From: Marinifilaceae bacterium
GTDB taxonomy: Bacteria > Bacteroidota > Bacteroidia > Bacteroidales > Marinifilaceae
Direction: 5' to 3'
DNA: 64,000 nucleotides
Assembly (NCBI GenBank): GCA_016936255.1
Contig: JAFGYE010000023.1
Location: 1-64,000, forward strand
Below, one piece after another: positions 50,969 to 60,412 of the stretch. The notes under the pieces were generated by a model. That model saw nothing but the letters and a program-made list of their open reading frames with translations, was not told where the DNA came from and searched no databases. Both the position numbers and the translations under genes were made by a program. How positions within the stretch are numbered: position 1 is the stretch's first letter; each line of letters starts with the position of its first letter.

Positions 50969-51919
50969 TTATTCTTCGTTGATGCATATTTCACCTTGTC
51001 TGATTTTTTCACCTGTTTTATAGGCAACAAAACTAATTGTGAGAATCGCTATTGTGATAAAAAAGAAGGACAAGTACTTAAAAACAGCTTGATGTGAAAT
51101 TTGAAAAGCAACCACCGAAGCTATGGTAATGGCCATTAGTGGAAAAGTGAAAGCCCACCACGATATAAAAAATTCAAGTTTCTTAAAGCTTTTGTGTAAC
51201 ACGAGGAGTAATACGGCAAAGAAATAAGAAATCAGCAACAAAAAAATTGCAAATGCGTCCCAACTTTGTGCTATTCGGATGTATGCAATAAAACCAATTG
51301 CTGGTGGTGCAATAAGAATAAACAAGGTAGGAACAAATTTTTGTGGAAGCTGATGGTGAAAAATGGCACGGTTTAAGAAGATCGTAAATAAGATGATCCA
51401 AAAGAAAAATCCAACTCCAAAGTAGAAGAAGGAGAATAGTTTTGGCAGGTACTCAACACCAGCAATTGGAATCAGCATATTACCAACTATTGGGATAAAC
51501 CAAGCTGGATTCATAAATTGTATTTCAAAATTATTTTGTATCCAATAGGCTACAGTGTGAAGCATTAATATCGTATGCACAATGGTTCCAATCCACCAAA
51601 AACTCATGGATAAAAAGGGCCAAAAACTCATAAATGCAATGGATAACAAAAGAATAGAAATAGAGAAGGCTGAAAAAAAATTAATCCGAATACGATGATT
51701 AAAATCTATTCGTACTTCTTCGAAATGCCTAACCGCTTTTAATGCATACAGTATGGATATTCCTAAAAAAATAAACAGCGTACAAAACAGTAGAATTTCA
51801 TAGAATATTTTGGGCAACCATTGCATGTGGTGAAATTTGCCAAATACAATACTTAGTCCAGCAAGTCCCATAACAATAGCATAGGCTGTTATTGGGAAAT
51901 ATTTTAATTTCTCTTTCAT
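50969..51919 (-). CDS. SLAC1/TehA-family anion channel
   Basis: This 316-residue membrane protein has about ten spans in the Tellurite-resistance/dicarboxylate/SLAC1 pattern. Typical segments are FPITAYAIVMGLAGLSI at the start, MNPAWFIPIVGNMLIPIAG (about 137-156) and LFILIAPPAIGFIAY (about 200-214). The family moves nitrate, chloride, malate or other anions. It is 6 bases from the CoA-binding gene and 24 from DUF302, in a cluster divergent from a Crp/Fnr regulator. The transported anion is inferred to be linked to anaerobic metabolism. Confidence 0.85.
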   Translation of the reverse strand: MKEKLKYFPITAYAIVMGLAGLSIVFGKFHHMQWLPKIFYEILLFCTLFIFLGISILYALKAVRHFEEVRIDFNHRIRINFFSAFSISILLLSIAFMSFWPFLSMSFWWIGTIVHTILMLHTVAYWIQNNFEIQFMNPAWFIPIVGNMLIPIAGVEYLPKLFSFFYFGVGFFFWIILFTIFLNRAIFHHQLPQKFVPTLFILIAPPAIGFIAYIRIAQSWDAFAIFLLLISYFFAVLLLVLHKSFKKLEFFISWWAFTFPLMAITIASVVAFQISHQAVFKYLSFFFITIAILTISFVAYKTGEKIRQGEICINEE

Positions 51920-51925
51920 GCGGTA

Positions 51926-52288
51926 TCAGTAAATATTTGTTGCTAGCAGCACTAGTGTGCAGGACTCTTCTGTTTTTATTCCTCGAGAATTTAGCTGTGT
52001 TGCGAAGGCAGTATTTTCAGTACCTGGATTAAAAATTACTCTACGTGGATGTAACGAGATGATATATTCGTAATAGGAAACTTGATTTTTTGCCGCTACA
52101 TACATAGTAACTGTATCAACATCAGTATAAGGAGTTTGCTCCTTTACAATTTTACGATGGAATAGCATTCCTGCTTTATTTCCAATCATATAAATATCGT
52201 GTCCGTTCTCTAATAATTTATCTGCGGCTTTATAGGAGTAACGCTCTGGATTTAAGCTGGCTCCAATTATTAAGGTTTTGTTTTTCAT
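51926..52288 (-). CDS. CoA-binding domain protein
   Basis: This 120-residue Rossmann-like protein of the CoA-binding (CoA_binding_2) type starts TLIIGASLNPERYSYKAADKLL, read as the Gly-Ala-Ser loop with a following helix. DTVTMYVAAKNQVSYYEYI and VIFNPGTENTAF are further family segments. It is small and stand-alone, as in many bacteria, with a role in redox or CoA sensing. It is 6 bases upstream of the SLAC1-type channel and 24 after the NifX-like gene, so probably translated with them. Confidence 0.88.
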   Translation of the reverse strand: MKNKTLIIGASLNPERYSYKAADKLLENGHDIYMIGNKAGMLFHRKIVKEQTPYTDVDTVTMYVAAKNQVSYYEYIISLHPRRVIFNPGTENTAFATQLNSRGIKTEESCTLVLLATNIY

Positions 52289-52312
52289 TGGTAATTATTA
52301 ATTATTATTGCG

Positions 52313-52750
52313 TTATTTTATAGTAGTTTTTAAGGCTCCCGGATTGATGGAAAAAAGTCTGTATTCTGGAGGATTAATCTCTAGTTCGTCGGCTATCCAT
52401 TTAATATGTTTCGATAGAATTTCAAAAACATTTTCCGAATTACAATTATGAATAGCTACAGGAATAAAATGTTTATTAATTAGGGTAATATTTCGTCCAA
52501 ATTGTAGGGATACCAATATTTGAACATGATTCTTTTCTAGGAGTTTAATAATGGCATCTCCTTTTTTTATGGAGCCATGAATTTGTTTCTCATCCATGTC
52601 TTTATACTTATTTATTTGATGAGAAACCAAACTAAAGGATTCGTTAGAATATTCATAGATTAGATATTTATCTACATCACCAAAATGTTTTGCTTCAAAT
52701 TTATTGGTTTGGCTAACCGCAAAGGCAAATATTATTTTGTAATTATTCAT
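52313..52750 (-). CDS. NifX/NifB-like dinitrogenase cofactor-type protein
   Basis: This 145-residue single-domain protein is of the dinitrogenase iron-molybdenum cofactor family. The diagnostic AKHFGDVDKYLIYEY (about 20-34), the middle strand with GDAIIKLLEKNHVQILV, and a short late region NCNSENVFEIL are visible. There is no nitrogenase in the window, so a NifX-like metal-cluster carrier in another redox pathway is likelier than nitrogen fixation. It is the first gene of the minus-strand cluster and diverges from a Crp/Fnr regulator, its likely controller. Confidence 0.82.
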   Translation of the reverse strand: MNNYKIIFAFAVSQTNKFEAKHFGDVDKYLIYEYSNESFSLVSHQINKYKDMDEKQIHGSIKKGDAIIKLLEKNHVQILVSLQFGRNITLINKHFIPVAIHNCNSENVFEILSKHIKWIADELEINPPEYRLFSINPGALKTTIK

Positions 52751-52969
52751 AGTGTATAGAGATTGTTATCCTTATTTATTCTTGATAAATTTACCAAGGC
52801 AAAAATAGTAGGAGTCTCAAGCGAAAACAAGTAACAGGAAATGGAGTATTCTGGATTTAGAATTGAAATTTGATAACTTTTTTGCAACGAGATAATAATT
52901 CTCTTTTCATTCGTGATATTCTTTTTTTAACGATTAGGTACATTTATAGCGAATAAACACTAAAACAGA

Positions 52970-53665
52970 ATGACTTTTAATTCGATTGATAATAACAAAG
53001 AAAATAACGAGATAAATATCGATTGTTTTCAAAATCTGGGACTTACAGATTTAAAAATCATTAATGAAAAGAAAAAACAAGTTAAGTTTTTTAAGGATGA
53101 AACTGTATTTAAGCAAGGAGCATTTGCCCCACATGTGTTGTTTGTAAATCAAGGATTAGTGCGAGTTTACCTTCAGACGAATAAGAACAAGCAAATAAAT
53201 ATTCGTTTGGCTAAAAAGGGTGATTTAATTGCTTTTTCTTCCATTTTTGGGAAAGACACATATCTTTATTCTGCAATTGCTTTAAAAGATTCGAATATTT
53301 GTATCATAGATAAGCAGGCTTTAAAAGAGTTATTATTGAGAAATCCTGAATTTGCAATGGAAATAAATTCTAAGAATTGCCATAATGAAAATAGGTATAT
53401 TGATATTATTCAAAACATCTCCTACAAACAGATGAGAGGGAAATTAGCTTCTGCTTTGTTATATCTATCTTCGGAGATATTTATTAATGAAAATGTTTAT
53501 GAGTATTTAACTCGCCAAAATATTGCTGATTTTGCATCCATAAGTGTGGAAAGTGCAGTTAAATTTATTAAAGAGTTTGAGAAAGAAGGCATAATTTCCT
53601 TAGATGGGAAAAAAATTGTAATCACCAATAAAAAAGTACTGGAAGAAATTAATAGGAGAGGTTAA
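52970..53665 (+). CDS. Crp/Fnr-family transcriptional regulator
   Basis: This 231-residue regulator has a cyclic-nucleotide-type beta-roll (about 35-130) and a C-terminal winged helix (about 150-225: YLTRQNIADFASISVESAVKFIKEFEKEGII, read in parts). No N-terminal cysteine cluster of an Fnr iron-sulphur centre is seen, so its signal may be a small molecule or haem. It diverges from the NifX-like cluster and is followed 97 bases later by a globin gene. The pattern suggests a regulator of oxygen or nitric-oxide related genes; inference. Confidence 0.85.
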   Translation: MTFNSIDNNKENNEINIDCFQNLGLTDLKIINEKKKQVKFFKDETVFKQGAFAPHVLFVNQGLVRVYLQTNKNKQINIRLAKKGDLIAFSSIFGKDTYLYSAIALKDSNICIIDKQALKELLLRNPEFAMEINSKNCHNENRYIDIIQNISYKQMRGKLASALLYLSSEIFINENVYEYLTRQNIADFASISVESAVKFIKEFEKEGIISLDGKKIVITNKKVLEEINRRG

Positions 53666-53762
53666 TTTTACGATTAAATAGAAGGTAAGGTGTTCTTATC
53701 TAATTGTTTAGGTTATGTAAATTTATAAAAACGAATCATTTTATCTGATAAAGAGTAAAGAG

Positions 53763-54194
53763 ATGGAATTAAAAATTAATGATTATCCTTTTGGGGCAAG
53801 ACCAGAAGTAACTAAGCCTAATAAGGATCTTTTAAAGTATTTGGGGGAAAGTGGAATTCGAAACTTAGTCGACGATCATTATGAAATGTTGAGAGAAAGT
53901 AAGTATAGTCCTTTATTTCCGCAGGATAAAGATGAGTTTGAAGCGGCAAAACTTCGCTCATCGGATTTCTTTATTCAGGTTTTAGGCGGACCGGAGTATT
54001 TTAATCAGAATAGGGGAGCACCTATGTTGGTTAAAAGGCATGCAAATTTTAAAATAACAAGAGAGGCTCGTCAGGTTTGGATGCAGTGCTATCAAAAGCT
54101 TTTGCCTGAACTGGATGTGCCTGAAGAATTGATACTTTCTTACTGGAATTACCTGGATGTATTTTCGAGTTGGATGGTGAATTCGGAAGGTTGA
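53763..54194 (+). CDS. Group 2-like truncated haemoglobin (globin)
   Basis: This 143-residue bacterial globin has the pattern of group II truncated haemoglobins: GGPEYFNQNRGAPMLVKRHANFKIT (taken in parts) with proximal haem ligand H93, W106 after it, and helix FFIQVL. It probably binds O2 or NO. It follows a Crp/Fnr regulator on the same strand, as in NO- or O2-responsive circuits, though co-transcription over 97 bases is not certain. The following hairpin ends the unit. Confidence 0.88.
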   Translation: MELKINDYPFGARPEVTKPNKDLLKYLGESGIRNLVDDHYEMLRESKYSPLFPQDKDEFEAAKLRSSDFFIQVLGGPEYFNQNRGAPMLVKRHANFKITREARQVWMQCYQKLLPELDVPEELILSYWNYLDVFSSWMVNSEG

Positions 54195-54289
54195 AATAAA
54201 AATTAGATGATTCAGAGTAAAGAGGATTGTAAGTTTTTAGGGGTAGAATTAAGACTTCATTTTCCATTTGCCTGATTAAATTATAAAAT

Positions 54290-54327
54290 AAAAAAAGCTG
54301 TTGAATTCAATTTCAACAGCTTTTTTT
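54290..54327. terminator. Bidirectional terminator between globin and queA
   Basis: A 16-bp perfect stem (AAAAAAAGCTGTTGAA at 54290-54305 with its complement at 54312-54327), 6-base loop and T-runs on both strands. It lies between the convergent globin and queA genes. Confidence 0.92.
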
Positions 54328-54343
54328 CAGTATATTTTTGATT

Positions 54344-55393
54344 TTAGATAATCAACATTGCATCACCATAAGTTCCAAAGCGATATTTTTCTTTGATTGC
54401 TTCCTGATATGCAGCCATTACTTTATCGTATCCTCCAAATGCACAAACCATCATCAGTAAAGTTGAAAGCGGCAAATGGAAATTTGTAATCATGCTGTTA
54501 GGAACACTAAATTCGTAAGGAGGGAAAATAAATTTATTGGTCCACCCTTCGAACGGTTTTAATGTGCCTTGGGTTGATACTGAGGTTTCTAAAGTACGAA
54601 CAACAGTTGTACCGACAGCACAAATATTTTTCTTCTTTTTCTTACCATTGTTTACCTTTTGCACAGCCAAATCGTTAATTTCGATTTGTTCTGAATCCAT
54701 TTTGTGTTTGGTTAAATCTTCAACATCTACAGTTCTGAAGTTACCCAGGCCAACATGCAAAGTAACCTCTGCAAAATCAACCCCTTTAATTTCCAAACGC
54801 TTCATTAGCTCGCGACTAAAGTGCATACCTGCAGTAGGTGCGGCAACAGCTCCTTCATGTTTTGCAAAAATTGTTTGATAACGTTCTGCATCTTCAGGTT
54901 CTACTGCACGATCTATAAATTTAGGAAGAGGAGTTTCTCCTAATCCGTAAAGTGCCTTTTTAAATTCTTCGTAAGGTCCATCAAATAAGAAACGAAGAGT
55001 TCTTCCTCTTGAAGTAGTATTGTCGATTACTTCAGCAACCAATAAATCATCATCGCCAAAATACAATTTGTTACCGATTCTGATTTTACGGGCAGGATCA
55101 ACTAATACATCCCATAATCTTTGCTCACGATTTAACTCTCTAAGCAAAAACACTTCGATTTCAGCACCTGTTTTTTCTTTGTTGCCATACAAACGAGCAG
55201 GAAAAACTTTGGTGTTGTTAAAGACCATAACATCTTCGTTATCAAAGTAATCAATAAGATCTTTGAAAATTTTATGTTCGATTTTTCCTGTATCTTTGTG
55301 AAGCACCAATAAGCGAGATTCATCTCTATTGTAGGCTGGATGTAAAGCAATAAGTTCGCTTGGTAATTTGTACTTAAACTTCGATAACTTCAT
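54344..55393 (-). CDS. queA: S-adenosylmethionine:tRNA ribosyltransferase-isomerase
   Basis: This 349-residue cytosolic enzyme transfers ribosyl from SAM to preQ1 in tRNA to make epoxyqueuosine. Classical segments are [19 protein letters not shown] at the start, [26 protein letters not shown] (about 184-193), LHVGLGNFR and [13 protein letters not shown] near the end. Length is standard. It is the last gene of the ftsX, DUF3098, uppP, truB, queA operon, with an 81-base gap from truB, and ends at the shared hairpin. Confidence 0.96.
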   Translation of the reverse strand: MKLSKFKYKLPSELIALHPAYNRDESRLLVLHKDTGKIEHKIFKDLIDYFDNEDVMVFNNTKVFPARLYGNKEKTGAEIEVFLLRELNREQRLWDVLVDPARKIRIGNKLYFGDDDLLVAEVIDNTTSRGRTLRFLFDGPYEEFKKALYGLGETPLPKFIDRAVEPEDAERYQTIFAKHEGAVAAPTAGMHFSRELMKRLEIKGVDFAEVTLHVGLGNFRTVDVEDLTKHKMDSEQIEINDLAVQKVNNGKKKKKNICAVGTTVVRTLETSVSTQGTLKPFEGWTNKFIFPPYEFSVPNSMITNFHLPLSTLLMMVCAFGGYDKVMAAYQEAIKEKYRFGTYGDAMLII

Positions 55394-55474
55394 AATGCTG
55401 AATGACTTTTATATTGGATTTTTGTTGATAGGCGATAGCAAAGCTTTCCTTTTTACGAAAAGACCGCAAGATAG

Positions 55475-56179
55475 TTATAAATTTTCTAAGAATTTTATAA
55501 AATCTTCAATTTCAAGGGCATCGTTGATATGAAAATCACCGATTCTAGTTCTTTCAAGAGCAGTTAAATGTGCACCGCTATTTAGTTTTTGGCCAATATC
55601 ACGGGCAAGAGCTCTAATGTACGTTCCTTTGCTGCAAACAACTCTTATTTTTAAGATCTCCTTTTCAAATTTAAGAATTTCTATTTCGTCGATCGCCAGG
55701 GTTTTCTTTTTTATCTCAATTTCCTGTCCTTTTCGGGCATATTCGTAAGCTCTTTTCCCGTTTACTTTTACTGCTGAATAGTCAGGTGGCCTTTGTTGTA
55801 TTTCACCAATAAAACTTTTTAGGGTTTCATCTATCAGTTCTTTAGTGATGTGTTCTGTAGGGTAAGTCTGATCAATTTCCGTCTCCAAATCAAAAGAAGG
55901 AGTGGTTTCTCCTAGTTTTAGTGTGGCAATGTATTCTTTAACCTGCGATTGGTAGCTGTCTATTTTTTTTGTGTATTTCCCTACGCAGACAATCAACAAA
56001 CCTGTGGCCAAAGGGTCGAGAGTTCCGGCATGTCCGACTTTGACTTTTTTGTAATGAAACTTATGTTTGATTTTATACTTTATCTTGTTTACTAAATCAA
56101 ACGAAGTCCATTCGTAAGGCTTATTAAATAGAAGTAAAGCGCCTTCTTGAAAATCATTATCGGTTTCAAATTGAATCAT
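55475..56179 (-). CDS. truB: tRNA pseudouridine-55 synthase
   Basis: This 234-residue cytosolic enzyme makes pseudouridine 55 in the T-loop. The catalytic aspartate is D55 in VGHAGTLDPLATGLL. Other TruB motifs are GALLLFNKPYEWTSFDLV at the start, PPDYSAVKVNGKRAYEYAR and SKGTYIRALARDIG. It is shorter than E. coli TruB and lacks the PUA tail, normal for Bacteroidota. It lies between uppP (37 bases upstream) and queA, two tRNA-modification genes in a row. Confidence 0.95.
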   Translation of the reverse strand: MIQFETDNDFQEGALLLFNKPYEWTSFDLVNKIKYKIKHKFHYKKVKVGHAGTLDPLATGLLIVCVGKYTKKIDSYQSQVKEYIATLKLGETTPSFDLETEIDQTYPTEHITKELIDETLKSFIGEIQQRPPDYSAVKVNGKRAYEYARKGQEIEIKKKTLAIDEIEILKFEKEILKIRVVCSKGTYIRALARDIGQKLNSGAHLTALERTRIGDFHINDALEIEDFIKFLENL

Positions 56180-56216
56180 TTAGAATCGGATTTAACGGGA
56201 ATGCCCTATTTTGTAA

Positions 56217-57005
56217 TCAGGCTGCAAAAATAGCAATAAGTCCGATAATCAGGCAATAAATTGCAAAATAGATTAATTTCCCCTTCTTCACCAATTTAAT
56301 CATCCAGCTGCAAGCCAATAATCCGGAAAGGAAAGCGCCAATAAAGCCAACTAGTAATGGTATTAATTCTACCGATCCCTGCGAGCTGTACGTTCCCTTA
56401 AAAACGCTTAGAATATTCTCACCAATTATGGGAACTAAAACCATTAAAAATGAAAATTTGGCTACTTCAGATTTTTTGTTTTTTAGAAGCAGTCCGGTTG
56501 CTATTGTGGCTCCCGATCTAGAAATTCCGGGAAGTACAGCAACTGTTTGAGCCATTCCTATGATAAAGGCATCCTTAAATGAGATTTCTTTTTCTTTTTG
56601 TTTTGCATAGTAAGTAAATGCAAGAAATGCAGCCGTTACCAGAAGCATAAAACCTACTATCAACAAGATTTTATCAGTATTGAAAATTTCTTCCACCTGA
56701 TCTTTAAAAAACACGCCTACAATTCCGATTGGAACCATAGAGACAGCAATTTTAGCAATATACTGTGTCGATTCATTCCACTGAAAACTAAAAAGATTCT
56801 TTAAAAGTTCAAGAATATCTTTTCGGAATACAATAATTGTACTTAAAACAGTTGCACCGTGCACAACAACAGTAAATACCAAATTATTTTCGGCATGAAT
56901 ACCTAAGAAGGCTTTGCCTATTTCTAAATGACCACTGCTGCTTACCGGCAGGAATTCTGTTAATCCTTGCAGTAAGCCTAAAAGTAAGGCTTCAATCCAA
57001 TTCAT
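56217..57005 (-). CDS. uppP: Undecaprenyl-diphosphatase (BacA/UppP)
   Basis: This 262-residue inner-membrane protein has about eight spans. It recycles the lipid carrier by cleaving undecaprenyl diphosphate. The two active-site motifs are visible: [16 protein letters not shown] (about 15-30) and [14 protein letters not shown] (about 160-173). Length is normal for the family. In the operon it follows the DUF3098 gene by 59 bases and precedes truB by 37 bases. It supports peptidoglycan and surface-glycan synthesis, matching the polymer genes downstream. Confidence 0.96.
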   Translation of the reverse strand: MNWIEALLLGLLQGLTEFLPVSSSGHLEIGKAFLGIHAENNLVFTVVVHGATVLSTIIVFRKDILELLKNLFSFQWNESTQYIAKIAVSMVPIGIVGVFFKDQVEEIFNTDKILLIVGFMLLVTAAFLAFTYYAKQKEKEISFKDAFIIGMAQTVAVLPGISRSGATIATGLLLKNKKSEVAKFSFLMVLVPIIGENILSVFKGTYSSQGSVELIPLLVGFIGAFLSGLLACSWMIKLVKKGKLIYFAIYCLIIGLIAIFAA

Positions 57006-57064
57006 ACTATATTATAAAGAAAAATTTTCGGTTAATTAACCGAAAAATACATAAAAGGAGATAT

Positions 57065-57307
57065 TTACTGTTCTTTTGGTTTTTTCATGATGGCGTATAT
57101 TTCAAAGCCGAAACCAAACAACACCACCATTGGAGCTAAAGTAATTCTTCGAAAACTAAAGATGCTTTCATCGAATACATTGGGATCATCCGATCCACCG
57201 CCCATCATGAGTAGGAATCCTACAATGATGATAACAAACCCAATAACGATAAGTTTGTAGTTTTCTTTTGAAAGAGCAAAATCCAATTTTTTATCTTGTT
57301 TGTTCAT
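57065..57307 (-). CDS. DUF3098 small membrane protein
   Basis: This 80-residue protein starts from the ATG at 57307; an upstream in-frame ATG at 57334 is less likely. It has two hydrophobic spans: LIVIGFVIIIVGFLLMMGG (split here by a short loop, about 20-38) and ITLAPMVVLFGFGFEIYAI (about 55-73). A conserved DPNVFDESIFSFRR loop lies between. DUF3098 proteins of Bacteroidota sit between ftsX and uppP, as here, and are presumed cell-division or envelope accessories. Function is unknown. Confidence 0.88.
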   Translation of the reverse strand: MNKQDKKLDFALSKENYKLIVIGFVIIIVGFLLMMGGGSDDPNVFDESIFSFRRITLAPMVVLFGFGFEIYAIMKKPKEQ

Positions 57308-57440
57308 GTTCTCAAATTTTGTCGGTTTTGACAATTTGTTGCCAAATTTACAATAAACTAATTAAAGTGCCTAGAGGTAAACGTACCTAAAGTTCCTGAA
57401 ATGTTTCGTGTTATGATTTTTTAACACAAGAACCGTCTTT

Positions 57441-58313
57441 CTAATACAGGGAACGCGACTCAAGCCTTAAGTATTTGTTTACAGCAAATAGGGTTGATAT
57501 CCACGTGATTAAAAGTCCGATTAATAAGATCAGTAAGAATAAGACACCAATCATTTCAACATTACTGAAATTGATTACCTGACTTAATTCTTTTTGCGAC
57601 AGATAAATAACACCCGAAAGCATTGCGTTGGCGATTAGAGCTCCTATGACTCCATGCAGTAAGGTTTTGGCCATAAATGGCCGGCGTATAAAGCCTCTGG
57701 TAGCACCAACCAATTGCATGGTGTTGATTATAAAACGCTGAGAGTAAATGGATAATCGTATGGTGTTGTTGATTAGAGTAAATGATATCGTAAAAAGTAA
57801 AACACTAAAAGCCAATATGATCAAGCTGATTCTTTTCACATTTTCGTTTACCAAATGCACCAGTGATTTTTGATAATCCAACTCCTGAACCTGCGATTGC
57901 TTTAGCAGATGCTTTTCGATTACTGCAATACTATCTGTATTTGCGTATCCGGCATATAATTTAACATCGATTGATGCACGAAGTGGGTTGTAGCCTAAAA
58001 AAGAGATAAAATCTTCACCTAACTCTTTCTCGAATTCTTTGGCAGCAGTTTCTTTGTCTACATATTCGGTGGCCTTCACATAATCACTGGCATCCAATAT
58101 TTTTTGCAAACGACGGATTTCAACTTCTTTGATATTGTCTTTTAAAATTACGGAAACTCCAATATTTTCTTTCACATAATTGGAAATCTGGTTGGCATTT
58201 AAAATTAGTAAGCCCATTAATCCTAACATGAATAGAACCAATGAAATACTAATTACTGAAGTAATGTAAGAGGAGCGAAGTCTTCGTTTTGTACCTTTTT
58301 CTTTGTATGCCAT
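57441..58313 (-). CDS. ftsX: FtsX-like cell-division permease
   Basis: This 290-residue membrane protein is of the FtsX type: a basic cytoplasmic start (KEKGTKRRLRSS), a first span, a large extracellular loop (about 45-165) and three further spans, including ISLIILAFSVLLFTISFTLINN (read in parts) and the final LFLLILLIGLLITWISTLFA. With FtsE it transmits divisome signals to peptidoglycan hydrolases. FtsE is not in this window. It heads the ftsX, DUF3098, uppP, truB, queA operon. Confidence 0.92.
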   Translation of the reverse strand: MAYKEKGTKRRLRSSYITSVISISLVLFMLGLMGLLILNANQISNYVKENIGVSVILKDNIKEVEIRRLQKILDASDYVKATEYVDKETAAKEFEKELGEDFISFLGYNPLRASIDVKLYAGYANTDSIAVIEKHLLKQSQVQELDYQKSLVHLVNENVKRISLIILAFSVLLFTISFTLINNTIRLSIYSQRFIINTMQLVGATRGFIRRPFMAKTLLHGVIGALIANAMLSGVIYLSQKELSQVINFSNVEMIGVLFLLILLIGLLITWISTLFAVNKYLRLESRSLY

Positions 58314-58502
58314 TTGAAATGAAATTAAAGAATTCTATCCGATATACTTAATCAGATGTTTATCCATATTTGACCGGATGTCATGCGAAAATACAATTTT
58401 TCATTCAAAATATATCATACTTATATGAATTTGAAATGCTTTCACAAGAAATCAATTTTGTTAAATTTGTGATTAAATCAGAACCTAACACAAAACAGCA
58501 AG

Positions 58503-59975
58503 GTGGGAATCATTCGTCAACAAACCATTAAAGGAACTGTGGTTTCCTATTTTGGAGCCATTTTAGGATTTATAAATACTGGGATTTTGTTTCCGAGGAT
58601 TTTGGGAGCAGACCAAATAGGTTTGTTGAATTGGTTGGTAGCAATTGCAACAATTGCAACGCAGTTTTCTTCTTTCGGGTTCAATAATGTTACAGCCAGA
58701 TTGTTCCCTTATTTTCGAAATGAAAATCGAAATCATAATGGATATTTGTTCATTTTGTTTTGGGTTGGGATGATTGGCTTCATTCTTTCTTTGATTGCTT
58801 ATTTTCTTTTGCATCCTGTTGCTGTCAGTTTATATTCAAACGAATCACCACTTTATTTAAATTACCTGATTTATTTGATTCCTTTGGTATTTTTCACACT
58901 CTTTTTTAATTTATTCGAAGGATACAATAGAGTGATGTACGATGCAGTTTCGGGAACAATTTATCGGGATATTGTATTTAAACTTATCAACTTTTGTATC
59001 ATTCTCCTTTTCTGGAAAGATATATTGGAGTTTTCGCAGTTCGTATTTTTATATGTAGTGGCTTTTTGTTTACCAACTGTTTTACTATTTCTGCTTCTTC
59101 TAAAGCGAGGTCAGATTTCTTTTGCATCTAATCTGAAGTTCGTAACACCCAAACTTCGAAAATCTATGGTTAATGTTTCCTTATTTGGAATTCTGAATGG
59201 TTTAAGCGATAAGTTAACGGCTAATATCGACAGAATAATGATTGTAAGTTTTATTGGTTTAGGTGCAAATGGTATTTATGCAACAATGGCAAATTTTGGG
59301 ATGCTAATTTCAATGCCTTCACGCACATTAAAGAAGATAGCAAGTACCGTAATTGCTGAGGCTTGGAAACGCGATGATCTCGCAACCATTGGGAAAGTTT
59401 ATTCGCAAAGCGGTTTGCATCAATTTATGACAGGTTGTTTGCTGTTTATTGGAGTCTGGGTGAATGTTGAAAATGTATTTGAGATAGTTCCGGATAAATA
59501 CATTGCAGGAAAATATGTAATGTTTTTCATTGGGATTTCGCATGTTATACAGATGCTGTCAGGTATTAGTGGTGTGGTAATTCAAGCTTCGCCTAAATAT
59601 CGGATACAAACACTGTTTATGCTTATTTTCGGTGCTTTGGTAGTTGTTACTAATTTGATTATGATACCAGTTTGGGGAATTGTCGGTGCAGCTGCAGCCT
59701 CACTTACTGCCAGCTTTATCTTTAATCTGATGAAATACATATTTCTTTGGAAAACCTATGGATTTCAACCAATTAACAGGAAATATCTATTTGTTTTAGG
59801 GATTGCTCTTATGTCTTTTTATTTAGGTTATTTACTGCCAAAAATGGATTGGTTTGTATTTGATATTATTGTAAGAAGTACTCTGGTAGGAGGTATTTAT
59901 TTACTGCTCACTTTTTTTCTTAAAATTTCGAATGATTTTAACGAATTTGTAAGTAAACGTCTGGGTTTGAGGTAA
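58503..59975 (+). CDS. Oligosaccharide flippase-type membrane transporter (Wzx/MATE-like)
   Basis: This 490-residue inner-membrane protein has about 14 hydrophobic segments in the polysaccharide-export layout. It starts at a GTG (GIIRQQTIKGTVVSYFG); no closer ATG is available. The early GILFPRILGADQIGLLNW segment fits Wzx transporters. It is divergent from the ftsX operon and convergent with the TagD-like gene. With the neighbouring polymer genes it probably flips lipid-linked repeat units. A TAAATTTG at 58462-58469 is a possible -7 box. Confidence 0.85.
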   Translation: MGIIRQQTIKGTVVSYFGAILGFINTGILFPRILGADQIGLLNWLVAIATIATQFSSFGFNNVTARLFPYFRNENRNHNGYLFILFWVGMIGFILSLIAYFLLHPVAVSLYSNESPLYLNYLIYLIPLVFFTLFFNLFEGYNRVMYDAVSGTIYRDIVFKLINFCIILLFWKDILEFSQFVFLYVVAFCLPTVLLFLLLLKRGQISFASNLKFVTPKLRKSMVNVSLFGILNGLSDKLTANIDRIMIVSFIGLGANGIYATMANFGMLISMPSRTLKKIASTVIAEAWKRDDLATIGKVYSQSGLHQFMTGCLLFIGVWVNVENVFEIVPDKYIAGKYVMFFIGISHVIQMLSGISGVVIQASPKYRIQTLFMLIFGALVVVTNLIMIPVWGIVGAAAASLTASFIFNLMKYIFLWKTYGFQPINRKYLFVLGIALMSFYLGYLLPKMDWFVFDIIVRSTLVGGIYLLLTFFLKISNDFNEFVSKRLGLR

Positions 59976-60013
59976 GCGTTTTTTATTTTTGATATCAGTG
60001 GCTAAGAATAAAA

Positions 60014-60403
60014 CTACTCTTTAATAATCTCGATTATTTCGGTAGTTGAGATAGATGGAGTTCGTTCCAGATACACCACTTCGCAAAGTGATTTGAATTC
60101 ATCAAAACGGCCTTCCCAGTCGTTTCCCATCACCAAAACATCAGCGTTGAATTGCTTGATGTAATCCCCTTTTAATTCCAATGATTCTTCGTAGAATACT
60201 TCATCAACGACTTTGAGCGATTCAATAATTCGCTTTCGGTCTTTTTCTGAGTAGATTGGGTTTTTCTGTTTTTTGGAATAGTTTAAAGCATCGGTTGAGA
60301 TACCAACAATAAGATAATCACCTTTTGCTTTGGCACGTTCTAAAATCCGTAAATGTCCGATGTGAAAAAGGTCAAATGTTCCAAAGGTGATTACTCTTTT
60401 CAT
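60014..60403 (-). CDS. TagD-like glycerol-3-phosphate cytidylyltransferase
   Basis: This 129-residue cytidylyltransferase begins VITFGTFDLFHIGHLRIL, with the HxGH catalytic motif, and ends RTPSISTTEII, the second signature of the class. Length and both motifs match TagD, which makes CDP-glycerol from CTP and glycerol 3-phosphate. It is 9 bases from the first of two CDP-glycerol glycerophosphotransferase-like genes, which supports that substrate. Ethanolamine- or other alditol-phosphate cytidylyltransferase is the main alternative. Teichoic-acid-like chemistry is uncommon in Gram-negatives. Confidence 0.88.
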   Translation of the reverse strand: MKRVITFGTFDLFHIGHLRILERAKAKGDYLIVGISTDALNYSKKQKNPIYSEKDRKRIIESLKVVDEVFYEESLELKGDYIKQFNADVLVMGNDWEGRFDEFKSLCEVVYLERTPSISTTEIIEIIKE

Positions 60404-60412
60404 AGTTTTGCT

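Noticed and set aside
52313-52750. Evidence for nitrogen fixation
   Set aside because: A lone NifX-like domain occurs in many non-diazotrophs, and no nif structural genes are in the window.
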